Assembly: GCA_964390645.1 (NCBI GenBank)
Contig: CAYMLL010000225.1
Location: forward strand, 1 to 13,046
DNA: 13,046 nt
DNA from: CAYMLL01 sp964390645
Lineage (GTDB): Bacteria; Planctomycetota; UBA8108
Reading direction: 5' to 3'
The notes below the pieces were generated by a model. That model was not told the DNA's origin. It saw only the letters and a list, made by a program, of their open reading frames with translations, and ran no database searches. How positions within the stretch are numbered: the stretch's first letter is position 1; each line of letters starts with the position of its first letter. The position numbers and the translations under genes were made by a program. Positions 1 to 6,604 of the stretch are shown one piece after another.

Positions 1-1632
1 CGCATCAATGTCGTCCGGATCGGCGCCGTGCAGAACGGCCGCATATCCGTCGCGGTCCCAGTCCAGCAACCAGTGAAGGAACCCCAGCTCGAAGACGTGA
101 CGGTCGCTGAACTCGCAGGTTCGCGCAAAGGTGTTGCGACTGACATCACGCCAGCCCCAGAACGGCCAGGTCGCGAGGCCGCAATAGACGAGGGCGAGCG
201 CCAGAACGCAGACGCGTCCGGCCGACGGCACTTCGCCACCTGTCTGAGAGGAGCTCACGGACACACGTCGCCACTTGCAGGTGCCGACGAACGAGAGAGC
301 CCGCCTGCCGACCAGGTAGAACAGGTATGCGCTCAGGAGCGCGAAGAACACGCGCAGAAACGGGAGCTGCGCCTCCCGGAGCATGCCGCGCCAGTCGTCG
401 AAGTCGTAGAGAGCCTCGATGCGGTGGACCATCCACGTCGCCGCCGCGAGGACGGTAACGGCACTGGCCATCAGGGCCGCAACGCGAAGTCGTCGCGTTC
501 GCAACAGCAGCCCGCGAAGGAGCGGATAGACCGGAAAGAGGAGAAACGTCCAGAGCGCGAGCTCGGAGCGCCGGGGCAAGGTCGACTGCCCACCGACCGA
601 CGCCATGGTCTCGAAGTCCCGCTTCATCATCGCGAGACTGACGAAGGCGAGTGGCCCGAGCGCGGCGAGCATGTGGGCGAGCACGACGCACGGCATGAGC
701 CATCCACCCTCCGCACGGATCTCCGGAAGGATCTTCACCTGCCATGGAACAGCGACGGCGAAGGTCCACAGGAGGGTCGTCAGTACCGCGAAGCGCTGCA
801 CGTCAACGCCGGCGACCCCGAAACCGGTGTCCCTTCCGGCGCGCGACAGAAGCTGGAACAGTACATATCCGGTGCAGCCGAGCAGCGCTGCAAACGATGA
901 GAAGAGCGCCGACGTCGAGAAGAGCACGAGGTCGGCGTCGCCGCGCTCGGTGACGAGGAAGAAGGGCGCGAAGTCGTAGCCCCCATTCGCCGCCGGATTC
1001 CAGAACGCGAGGTGCTCGACGACGGCGAAAACCGCCACGGAGAAGCTCGAGAGCAGGTAGACGACCGCGAGCCTGAAGAGCGGTCGCGTCGGCGCACGGT
1101 CGCCGCCGGGAACACAACCCTCGAATGCGCAGGCGCGACTCGACAGCAGCGCGCCGAGACTCCACGCGCTGGCCGCCACGAGAAAAACGACGAGCCAGTC
1201 GGCGAAACCGACGTGGACGAGATCGATGGAGCCACCCTCGTCCAGACGCCCGTAACGAGACGAGATCAAGGCGATGCCGAGGTAGGACAGCACCAGTGCG
1301 ACGACGATGGAACCGCGGAGCGATACCACCGAGGACCTCACGTCCCTCCACGACCTCGGGCGCCGCTCGACGAGGAGCTGCCACTCCCGGATGAGCAGCG
1401 CGACGAAGACGATCGCGACGGCGAAGGTCGTCCAGAAGACCGCGCCGTAGTTCACGTCGAGGAAGTGCAGCAGCGGCACGTCGCGCATATCGATCATGCG
1501 CGCGACGTCCGAGAAGAGTACGGCGCGGAACGCGGTCAGCCCGCAGACCAGCAGCGCGAGCGCCGCCCACGCGAGAGCCAGCGGATACCAGCGCCAGGGC
1601 ACGGAGCTGTCGGAGGGGGTTGAGTCGTTCAT
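1..1632 (-). CDS. Large polytopic membrane protein, partial (possible membrane-anchored sulfatase N-terminal region)
   Basis: One reading frame stays open for 544 codons from an ATG at 1632 to the window edge, so the C-terminal part is missing. I translated it codon by codon and found no stop. The protein starts MNDSTPSDSS and contains about ten hydrophobic stretches separated by short charged loops, with a first helix near residues 12-32. It is therefore an integral membrane protein. The last visible residues read DWDRDGYAAVL followed by HGADPDDIDA. This Asp-rich pattern resembles the calcium-binding-like DxDxDG loop that, as I recall, links the membrane part to the catalytic domain in some bacterial sulfatase-family proteins. 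The sulfatase idea is an inference, because the catalytic domain would lie outside the window. No Shine-Dalgarno is obvious; the ATG was chosen because it opens the protein just before the first helix. The open frames on the opposite strand here are Arg/Glu/Pro-rich shadows. Confidence 0.8.
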   Translation of the reverse strand, partial: MNDSTPSDSSVPWRWYPLALAWAALALLVCGLTAFRAVLFSDVARMIDMRDVPLLHFLDVNYGAVFWTTFAVAIVFVALLIREWQLLVERRPRSWRDVRSSVVSLRGSIVVALVLSYLGIALISSRYGRLDEGGSIDLVHVGFADWLVVFLVAASAWSLGALLSSRACAFEGCVPGGDRAPTRPLFRLAVVYLLSSFSVAVFAVVEHLAFWNPAANGGYDFAPFFLVTERGDADLVLFSTSALFSSFAALLGCTGYVLFQLLSRAGRDTGFGVAGVDVQRFAVLTTLLWTFAVAVPWQVKILPEIRAEGGWLMPCVVLAHMLAALGPLAFVSLAMMKRDFETMASVGGQSTLPRRSELALWTFLLFPVYPLLRGLLLRTRRLRVAALMASAVTVLAAATWMVHRIEALYDFDDWRGMLREAQLPFLRVFFALLSAYLFYLVGRRALSFVGTCKWRRVSVSSSQTGGEVPSAGRVCVLALALVYCGLATWPFWGWRDVSRNTFARTCEFSDRHVFELGFLHWLLDWDRDGYAAVLHGADPDDIDA

Positions 1633-1962
1633 CGAATGCGGGCACGCGGGAGGACGATCACCGGACCTGCCAGAAGCCCCGAGCCCCCGCCACCGTTCGG
1701 CCCTCTTCCCGTGGGCACGATTTCAGGCGTGGTGCGGTCCGGATCTGTCCCGGGACCCCGATCCTGGCTCGGGAGCCCACCAAGCTCGGTCTCCGACACC
1801 GCCGTCAGTCTGCTGAGAAAGTGCTTCGAGCAGGAATCGAGTGGCGGGGTCCGAGGTGGAGACGCCAGAACGGAGGCCCCGTGGTGCTCAGTCGAGCTCT
1901 GGAGACGAACGGTTCCCGGAAGCTCGCAGCTGTCGCACCGCGTCGAGGTCTTCAAGAATCCA
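1633..1962. other. Gene-free stretch between the pentapeptide gene and the membrane-protein gene
   Basis: This 330-bp stretch separates two minus-strand genes. Frames crossing it give Arg/Pro/Ser-rich translations without recognisable motifs. I see no tRNA, no CRISPR-type repeat and no hairpin followed by a T-run. Short inverted repeats such as GTCCCGGGAC near 1749 and GGCTC/GAGCC near 1763 are too small to call. It presumably holds the end of the upstream transcription unit and the promoter of the membrane-protein gene, but I cannot place either. The part nearest the pentapeptide gene continues that gene's frame beyond its stop (see findings). Confidence 0.5.
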
Positions 1963-2469
1963 CTACGACGGGTAGCCGATGGCACCCGTCGTATCAGCCC
2001 GAAACAGCACCGCATCGCTGAGGTCCGCACCGCTGAAATCCGCACCGACGAGACGCGCGCTCGTGAAGTTCGCGCCACGCAAGTTCGCGCCGCGCAGGTT
2101 GGCCTGGCTGAGGTCGGTGACATCGTTGCCCTCGGGCTGCAGTCGTGCATCCTCGAGGTTCGCTCCCTCCAGATCGGCCGCAACCAGCACGGCGCCGGCC
2201 AGATTCGTGGAGGAGAGATTCGCGTTGCGCAGGATCGCCTCGCCAAGATCCGCACGGACGAAGATAGCTGCCGTCTCGGTCGCCGGGTTCACCGACAGAT
2301 TCGCCCCGGACAGATTCACCCCGGCGAGCCGGGCGCTCGTGAAGTTCGCGCCGCGCAGATCCAGCCCGCTGAGGTCTAGCCCGGAGAGATCTAGCCCCGC
2401 GAGATACGCGCTGCCGCCCTCGGCCGCCGTCACCAGGGCCTGCACTTCCTTGAATGTGATCTCTGCCAT
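1963..2469 (-). CDS. Pentapeptide-repeat protein
   Basis: This 168-residue protein is mostly tandem A(N/D)LxG-type pentapeptides, which fold as a right-handed quadrilateral beta-helix in known members. After a short N-terminal segment (MAEITFKEVQALVTAAEGG) come roughly 23-25 repeats in three blocks. The blocks are broken near residues 57-68 (SVNPATETAAI) and near residues 106-114 (QPEGNDVTD). The motif RGANFTSARL occurs twice, near the start and near the end. No signal peptide or membrane helix is seen, so a cytosolic location is likely. The gene is third in the minus-strand unit, 44 bp after scpB. The ATG at 2469 was chosen because the longer open frame upstream only retraces scpB in another frame. 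A GGGAGAG stretch lies about 14 bp upstream, rather far for a ribosome site. Function is unknown. Some relatives (MfpA, Qnr) mimic DNA and bind gyrase, but nothing here proves that role. Confidence 0.85.
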   Translation of the reverse strand: MAEITFKEVQALVTAAEGGSAYLAGLDLSGLDLSGLDLRGANFTSARLAGVNLSGANLSVNPATETAAIFVRADLGEAILRNANLSSTNLAGAVLVAADLEGANLEDARLQPEGNDVTDLSQANLRGANLRGANFTSARLVGADFSGADLSDAVLFRADTTGAIGYPS

Positions 2470-2513
2470 GACGCCGAGGACGACTCTCCCTGCGAGCCTT
2501 TCGGACTCTCGGT

Positions 2514-3275
2514 TCAGAACTCGTCGGAAGTGTCGCTGAACGCCTGCGCGAAGCTCTCGGGCTGCGGTAGCTCCCGCAGACTCGCGAGGCCGAAGCTCTC
2601 CAGGAAGCGCCGCGTCGTGCCGTAGAGGAGCGGCCGTCCGAGACTCTCGTCGCGGCCCACTACCTGGATCATGCCGCGGTCCAGAAGCGTCTTCAGCGTC
2701 GGCCCGCAGCTGACACCACGGATGTTCTCCAGATCCGCGCGCGTGATCGGCTGCTTGTACGCGATCACGGCGAGCGACTCGAAGGATGCGGCCGAGATCC
2801 GACCCTGGCGCTGCTTGTTGTACAGTCGGCGGATCCAGAAATCGTGGGCGGGCAGCGTCAGTAGCTGGACGCCGCCGGCGATGTCCTCGATGCAAAATGC
2901 ACGCCCCGTGTCGACGTACTCCTCACGAAGCGCCTCGACCGCCTCGCGAACATCGTGCACGGTCCGATCGAAGAGCTCGCCAAGCTGACGGATGGGGACC
3001 GGCGTGTCGGACGCGAAGAGGACGGCCTCGACCGCGTGCCGCAGCTGGTCGGTATCGAGCTCGACGATTCCCTCGGGAACATCCTCGGCGAGACCCTCCG
3101 TTACGCCGTCGGGGCTCGTCCCGGCCCCCGCACCGGTTCCCGCGTCCGCGCCCACCTCGACCTCATCGGCCACACCGGGGCTCTCGGAGGTGGCGCCCAC
3201 ACGACCCTCGACGAGGCGCCCGACGTCCGGGTCCTCGGGCCGCAGCGAGTCACCGCCCAGTCGATCGTCGATCAT
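2514..3275 (-). CDS. scpB: Segregation and condensation protein B
   Basis: ScpB is the winged-helix partner of the ScpA kleisin in the SMC condensin complex, which organises and segregates the chromosome. The conserved core spans about residues 74-230. It includes AVEAVLFASDTPV (81-93), a GGVQLLT strand (134-140), the hallmark ESLAVIAYKQPITRADLENIRGV (166-188), a helix with TLKTLLDRGMIQVVGR (193-208) and the closing GRPLLYGTTRRFLESFGL (213-230). At 253 residues it is longer than the usual 180-200, mainly because of a roughly 70-residue N-terminal Ala/Gly/Asp/Glu-rich extension that looks disordered. The ATG at 3275 has a good ribosome site (GGGGGAG, four bases upstream). The gene starts 18 bp after the prolyl isomerase gene, which indicates co-transcription. 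No scpA lies in the window, although it is often the neighbour. Confidence 0.95.
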   Translation of the reverse strand: MIDDRLGGDSLRPEDPDVGRLVEGRVGATSESPGVADEVEVGADAGTGAGAGTSPDGVTEGLAEDVPEGIVELDTDQLRHAVEAVLFASDTPVPIRQLGELFDRTVHDVREAVEALREEYVDTGRAFCIEDIAGGVQLLTLPAHDFWIRRLYNKQRQGRISAASFESLAVIAYKQPITRADLENIRGVSCGPTLKTLLDRGMIQVVGRDESLGRPLLYGTTRRFLESFGLASLRELPQPESFAQAFSDTSDEF

Positions 3276-3293
3276 CAGACTCCCCCGTCTCGT

Positions 3294-4433
3294 TCACCTT
3301 GATCCGCCCTCCGACGGCCACCGGATGCGCGCCTTCTCACGCAAGCGGTAGAAGGCCTCGCGAATCTCCCGCAAATCGGGCTCCCTCGCAACGTACTCCT
3401 CGCGCAGCCGGTCGGCGACCGCCTCGAAGCTCTCGCGGGGCACGATCCTCGTCACCTGGAAGACGTGATAGCCGCCGCGAGGATTCTCCACGGGATCGCT
3501 CACCTCGTTCTCGCCGAGCGCGAAGATCGCATTCTTGAGCTCCGGCGGCATCGGCGCATCCGCCGTCACCGGGCCGAGATTGCCGCCGAAGGAGCGCGTC
3601 GCCTCGTCATCCGACTCGGCCTGCGCGAGGGCCTCGAAAGAGGCTTCGCCCTGGCGCAGAATCTCGACCGCCTTGGACGCGCGGGCCAACGCCAGGCGCT
3701 TCGCCTCGACCTGCTCCGAGCTCGGTTGCTCCGCGGGACTCGGAAAGCGGTACGCGATGTGCCGAGCGAAGAATCGCCGGTTGCGCCCGTAGAACTCGTG
3801 CAGTCTCGCCTCGTCGACCTCGCGCATCGCCCGGGTGACACGAAGGGTGATCAGCTGGTTACTCGAACGACGGCGCAGATCCCGCCGCACGTCGGCCAGA
3901 CCGAGTCCCTGCTTGCGGTACAGGTCCGAGAGCTTCTCTCGACCACGATCGAGACTCCCCTGACCGATATCGCGGGCCATTCCGTCGAGGATGGTGTCGA
4001 CCTCCTTCTCGATATCATCGTCCGTCACCTCGATACCGAGACGCTGCGCCTCCTGCAGGAAAAGCTCGTCCTTGACGACCTCGGACAGCAACGTCATGGT
4101 CCCGATCTTCCTCACCATGCGCGCGATGAACTGGCGCCGCGTGATGTCGCGACCGTTGACGCTGGCGATCACCTCATCGGCGCCGCTGAAGAGAGCCGCG
4201 TCATCGGCGTCGAGGCGTTGAGCGGCAGCGAGCGCCGCGACACCGACCGTCGCCCTCTCACCCGCGGTCGTCCCACCACCGGACGGCGAGCGGCGAAGGG
4301 CGCAGCCACCGAGCCCAAACACCACCGCGAAGACCAGCAGCAGCGCCAGGATCAGCACGGGAATCCGGCCGGCTCGCGGAGCTGCCGAGATCGGGACTGG
4401 GAGACACGGTGGTACGAGGCTGTGGGAGCGCAT
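3294..4433 (-). CDS. Parvulin-type peptidyl-prolyl isomerase, probable lipoprotein (SurA/PrsA-like)
   Basis: The 379-residue product is a predicted envelope foldase that catalyses cis-trans isomerisation of prolyl bonds in exported proteins. Residues 1-44 form a lipoprotein signal: a basic N-terminus (Arg20, Arg23), a hydrophobic run (VLILALLLVFAVVFGL, 26-41) and a lipobox LGGC with the acylated cysteine at position 44. Residues 85-200 resemble the SurA N-terminal chaperone region (ASVNGRDITRRQFIARM, then LKxELxLQEAxRLGI-like helices). The parvulin domain occupies about 223-330, starting with ARHIAYRF and ending with the typical GGYHVFQVTRIVP (320-332); SFGGNLGPV (281-289) and AIFALGENEVSDPV (302-315) are also characteristic. 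A helical tail follows. It is the first gene of the unit with scpB and the pentapeptide gene. Whether it acts like SurA (outer-membrane protein maturation) or PrsA cannot be decided from sequence alone. Confidence 0.9.
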   Translation of the reverse strand: MRSHSLVPPCLPVPISAAPRAGRIPVLILALLLVFAVVFGLGGCALRRSPSGGGTTAGERATVGVAALAAAQRLDADDAALFSGADEVIASVNGRDITRRQFIARMVRKIGTMTLLSEVVKDELFLQEAQRLGIEVTDDDIEKEVDTILDGMARDIGQGSLDRGREKLSDLYRKQGLGLADVRRDLRRRSSNQLITLRVTRAMREVDEARLHEFYGRNRRFFARHIAYRFPSPAEQPSSEQVEAKRLALARASKAVEILRQGEASFEALAQAESDDEATRSFGGNLGPVTADAPMPPELKNAIFALGENEVSDPVENPRGGYHVFQVTRIVPRESFEAVADRLREEYVAREPDLREIREAFYRLREKARIRWPSEGGSR

Positions 4434-4442
4434 GGTGCCGCG

Positions 4443-4470
4443 ATTCTAGCCGCAAGCCCCGAGAAGTCAA
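4443..4470 (-). promoter_or_regulatory. Sigma-70-type promoter of the ppiC-like/scpB/pentapeptide unit
   Basis: On the minus strand, TTGACT (4470-4465) and TAGAAT (4448-4443) are separated by 16 bases. Each hexamer matches the consensus at five of six positions. The predicted start of transcription, about seven bases beyond the -10, falls near 4436, only a few bases before the ATG at 4433. No ribosome site fits in between. Confidence 0.7.
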
Positions 4471-4549
4471 ATCGGTGCGGAAAAATGACGCCCGTGGCGG
4501 TAGTCTGTGGCTCGTCTTTCGACCCGGGATCAGAGTACCGCGCGGCCTC

Positions 4550-5266
4550 ATGTCAAGAAAACACGCCAGTAACAGCCTCCGACCCCTGGAAATCCGCACC
4601 GGCTACCTCGAGAACCGACCGGCGTCGGTACTGTACTCGTGCGGCCACACCCGGGTGCTCTGCGTCGCATCGATGGAGTCCGGCGTGCCCCGATGGCTCG
4701 AAGAGGCTGGCAAGGGCTGGGCCACCGCCGAGTACGACATGCTGCCCGGAGCGACCGTGCCCCGTTACTCGCGGCAACGCGACGGCAAGATCTCCGGTCG
4801 AACGCAGGAGATCCAGCGGCTGATCGGACGCTCGCTGAGAGGTATTCTCGATCTGAAGAAGCTGGCCGGCTGGACACTGCGCATCGACTGTGATGTGCTC
4901 CAGGCCGACGGCGGTACGCGGACGACGTCGATCAACGCCGCCTTCCTCGCGACGTGCCTGGCGGTCGACGCCGCCGTCAAGGTCGGACAGCTCGACGCCT
5001 CGCCGATTCGCGAGGAGCTGGGCGCCATCAGCGTCGGGCTCGTCGACGGCAACGCGCTTCTCGATCTCGACTACCGGGAAGACTCGTCCGCCGATGTCGA
5101 CCTCAACGTCGTCCAGGAAGGCAGCGGTAAACTCCTCGAAGTCCAGGGCACGGCCGAAGGCGCGTCCTACTCGCGCCAGGATCTCGACCGGCTGCTCGAC
5201 CTCGCCGAGCACGGCATCCGCGAGATTCTCGAGGTCGGACGGCGGACGCTGCAATCGTGTCGTTGA
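4550..5266 (+). CDS. rph: Ribonuclease PH
   Basis: RNase PH trims the 3' ends of tRNA precursors by phosphorolysis, releasing nucleoside diphosphates, and acts as a ring-shaped hexamer. The 238-residue protein matches the family over its whole length. It has RPLEIRTGYLENRPASVLYSCG near the N-terminus, GVPRWLEEAGKGWATAEYDMLP (45-66), SGRTQEIQRLIGRSLRG (82-98), DCDVLQADGGTRTTSIN (113-129), the acidic catalytic region LDLDYREDSSADVDLNVV (161-178; Asp168 and Asp174 correspond to the metal/phosphate-site aspartates of the E. coli enzyme) and EVQGTAEG (187-194). The frame is open further upstream to 4409, but that would run into the divergent promoter and gene. The ATG at 4550 gives the normal family length. 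No clear Shine-Dalgarno precedes it, nor can I place a convincing promoter in the 116-bp divergent region. Confidence 0.96.
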   Translation: MSRKHASNSLRPLEIRTGYLENRPASVLYSCGHTRVLCVASMESGVPRWLEEAGKGWATAEYDMLPGATVPRYSRQRDGKISGRTQEIQRLIGRSLRGILDLKKLAGWTLRIDCDVLQADGGTRTTSINAAFLATCLAVDAAVKVGQLDASPIREELGAISVGLVDGNALLDLDYREDSSADVDLNVVQEGSGKLLEVQGTAEGASYSRQDLDRLLDLAEHGIREILEVGRRTLQSCR

Positions 5267-5366
5267 CACCGTGAACAGACCACGCTCAACATGGTGGGCG
5301 GAGCCCTCCGGCACGGCGAGCAGCCGTGGTGAACGCGAAAAACGGGCCGCGCACCGCGGCGCGCGA

Positions 5367-5375
5367 TGTTAGAAT
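5367..5375 (+). promoter_or_regulatory. Extended -10 promoter for the secreted repeat protein
   Basis: TGTTAGAAT reads as an extended -10 element (TGn followed by TAGAAT, five of six consensus positions at 5370-5375). No good -35 lies 16-18 bases upstream, which is tolerated for extended -10 promoters. Transcription would begin near 5382, at the edge of the perfect palindrome 5380-5399. Confidence 0.5.
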
Positions 5376-5379
5376 CACC

Positions 5380-5399
5380 CTCGGTGTCCGGACACCGAG
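5380..5399. promoter_or_regulatory. Perfect 20-bp palindrome at the predicted transcription start (candidate operator or 5' UTR hairpin)
   Basis: The sequence CTCGGTGTCCGGACACCGAG is its own reverse complement over all 20 bases. It sits directly after an extended -10 element and ends 18 bp before the ATG at 5418. As DNA it could bind a dimeric repressor and block initiation; as RNA it could fold with a four-base loop next to the ribosome site. A terminator for rph is less likely because no T-run follows. Confidence 0.5.
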
Positions 5400-5417
5400 C
5401 CGGCCCGGAGCTCCTTC

Positions 5418-6542
5418 ATGCATCTCAGAGCACCGCCACTCATCCTCATCGCGATTCTGGCATCCTCACCACTCGCCGCGGACATCGTTCACCTGAGATC
5501 CGGACAGCAGATCGAGGGCAAGGTGCGCAAGAATCTCTCCGACGGTACCTACACGATCGAGACATCACGTGGAAGGGTCGTCAAGCCGATCGATGACGTG
5601 CTCCGGGTCGAGAAGGCGCCCCTTCCGGCGACCGTCTTCGACGAGCGATTCGCGGACGTCGCCCGCGGAGACCTCGACGCGCTCGCAGAGCTCGTCACCT
5701 TCTGTCGTGAGAAACGACTCCTGCCGCGCAAGAAGAAGGTCAGCCGCCTCATTCTGGAGATCGACCCGCACCACGAGATGGCCCGCAAGGAGCTCGGCTA
5801 CATCGTCTTCGAGAACGAGTGGATCCTCGAGAAGGAGCTCCGGAAGAAGCGCACCGAACTCGGCCTCGTGAAGTACCACGGCGAATGGATGAGCCCGGAG
5901 GAAAAGCGCCGTCGAGTGCTCGACGCGGAGCGCGAGGAGATCGACGGGCTCTTCATCAGCGTGCGCTCGGACAACAAGATCGTCCTCGAATACGCGATCC
6001 GCAAGCTCATGGCCTACGACGGCCCCCATGCGTGCGAGCTGTTCACGTCCTACCTCGGTGACGCCGACGAGCACGTACGACTCGTCGCCACGAGCTGCCT
6101 CAGCCGATTCCCCTTGAAGAAGTCGGAGTCGACCGGCAAGTACGACCCACGAGGCGTCAGCACGGCAAAGACTCTCTACGAGGTTTTTCTCCGCGAGCCG
6201 AGCGACCGGGTCGTCGAGGTGCTGCTCGTCTGCCTCCGAAGATTCCATCCCGACGAGACCTTCCGCAGTACGCTCGCGACACTCCGCACGCGGACGCGAC
6301 CCGAGATCGTCGCTCGCGCCGGCCGACTTGCCGAGGCACTGCTCCTCAAGCGGCGCATGCCGGACCTCTGCCGCGCGATCGTGACCACAAGAGCGAACGC
6401 CGGCGGCAACATCGAAGAAGTGCAGAACAAGGCGATCCACCGTCTGCTGACCGACACCGTCGGCGTCGACCACGGCTACGACATCGAGGAGTGGCTCCGC
6501 TGGTGGCGCAAGAACGAGTGGCGATTCCGGGACGTACCGTAG
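5418..6542 (+). CDS. Secreted SH3-like/HEAT-like repeat protein of planctomycete type
   Basis: The 374-residue protein is probably exported. Residues 1-21 form a Sec signal peptide (MHLRAPPLILIAILASSPLAA) with likely cleavage around Ala20-Ala21. Residues 22-67 form a small beta-rich module (DIVHLRSGQQIEGKV ... RGRVVKPIDDVLRVEK) like those starting many planctomycete secreted proteins. Two short units follow, LGYIVFENEW (126-135) and LGLVKYHGEW (148-157), 22 residues apart. From about residue 175 the protein is helical and HEAT-like, with Leu-rich helices such as VLEYAIRKLMAYDGPHACELF and VRLVATSCLSRFPL. It ends with the Trp-rich EEWLRWWRKNEWRF. No catalytic motif is visible; scaffold or protein-binding roles are plausible. 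The ATG has GGAG seven bases upstream. The upstream palindrome may regulate it. The next gene follows after 62 bp. Confidence 0.85.
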   Translation: MHLRAPPLILIAILASSPLAADIVHLRSGQQIEGKVRKNLSDGTYTIETSRGRVVKPIDDVLRVEKAPLPATVFDERFADVARGDLDALAELVTFCREKRLLPRKKKVSRLILEIDPHHEMARKELGYIVFENEWILEKELRKKRTELGLVKYHGEWMSPEEKRRRVLDAEREEIDGLFISVRSDNKIVLEYAIRKLMAYDGPHACELFTSYLGDADEHVRLVATSCLSRFPLKKSESTGKYDPRGVSTAKTLYEVFLREPSDRVVEVLLVCLRRFHPDETFRSTLATLRTRTRPEIVARAGRLAEALLLKRRMPDLCRAIVTTRANAGGNIEEVQNKAIHRLLTDTVGVDHGYDIEEWLRWWRKNEWRFRDVP

Positions 6543-6562
6543 GCCCACGCCCCGCCAGTCAC

Positions 6563-6597
6563 TACAATCTGCGCATTTCTCCAGCACGCTCGGGAGG
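6563..6597 (+). promoter_or_regulatory. Possible -10 element and strong ribosome-binding site of rdgB
   Basis: TACAAT at 6563-6568 matches the -10 consensus at five of six positions, but the -35 region is weak. GGGAGG at 6592-6597 is a strong Shine-Dalgarno placed about seven bases before the ATG at 6605. It settles the start against the longer open frame that runs back into the preceding gene. Confidence 0.55.
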
Positions 6598-6604
6598 GCG
6601 TACC

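Noticed and set aside
28..900. 290-codon plus-strand open frame at the left edge
   Set aside because: Composition is Arg/Glu/Pro/Gly-rich without hydrophobic core, whereas the minus strand encodes a coherent multi-helix membrane protein over the same bases.
2470..2895. Longer pentapeptide reading frame starting at 2895
   Set aside because: The extra N-terminal part overlaps scpB in another frame and has no repeat or other coherent sequence; the ATG at 2469 starts the real protein.
4409..4549. Upstream extension of the rph frame
   Set aside because: It overlaps the divergent promoter and the start of the prolyl isomerase gene, and adds 47 residues without counterpart in RNase PH.
5279..5330. 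Possible rph terminator hairpin (ACCACG ... CGTGGT)
   Set aside because: The stem is only six base pairs with a 40-base interior, and no T-run follows.
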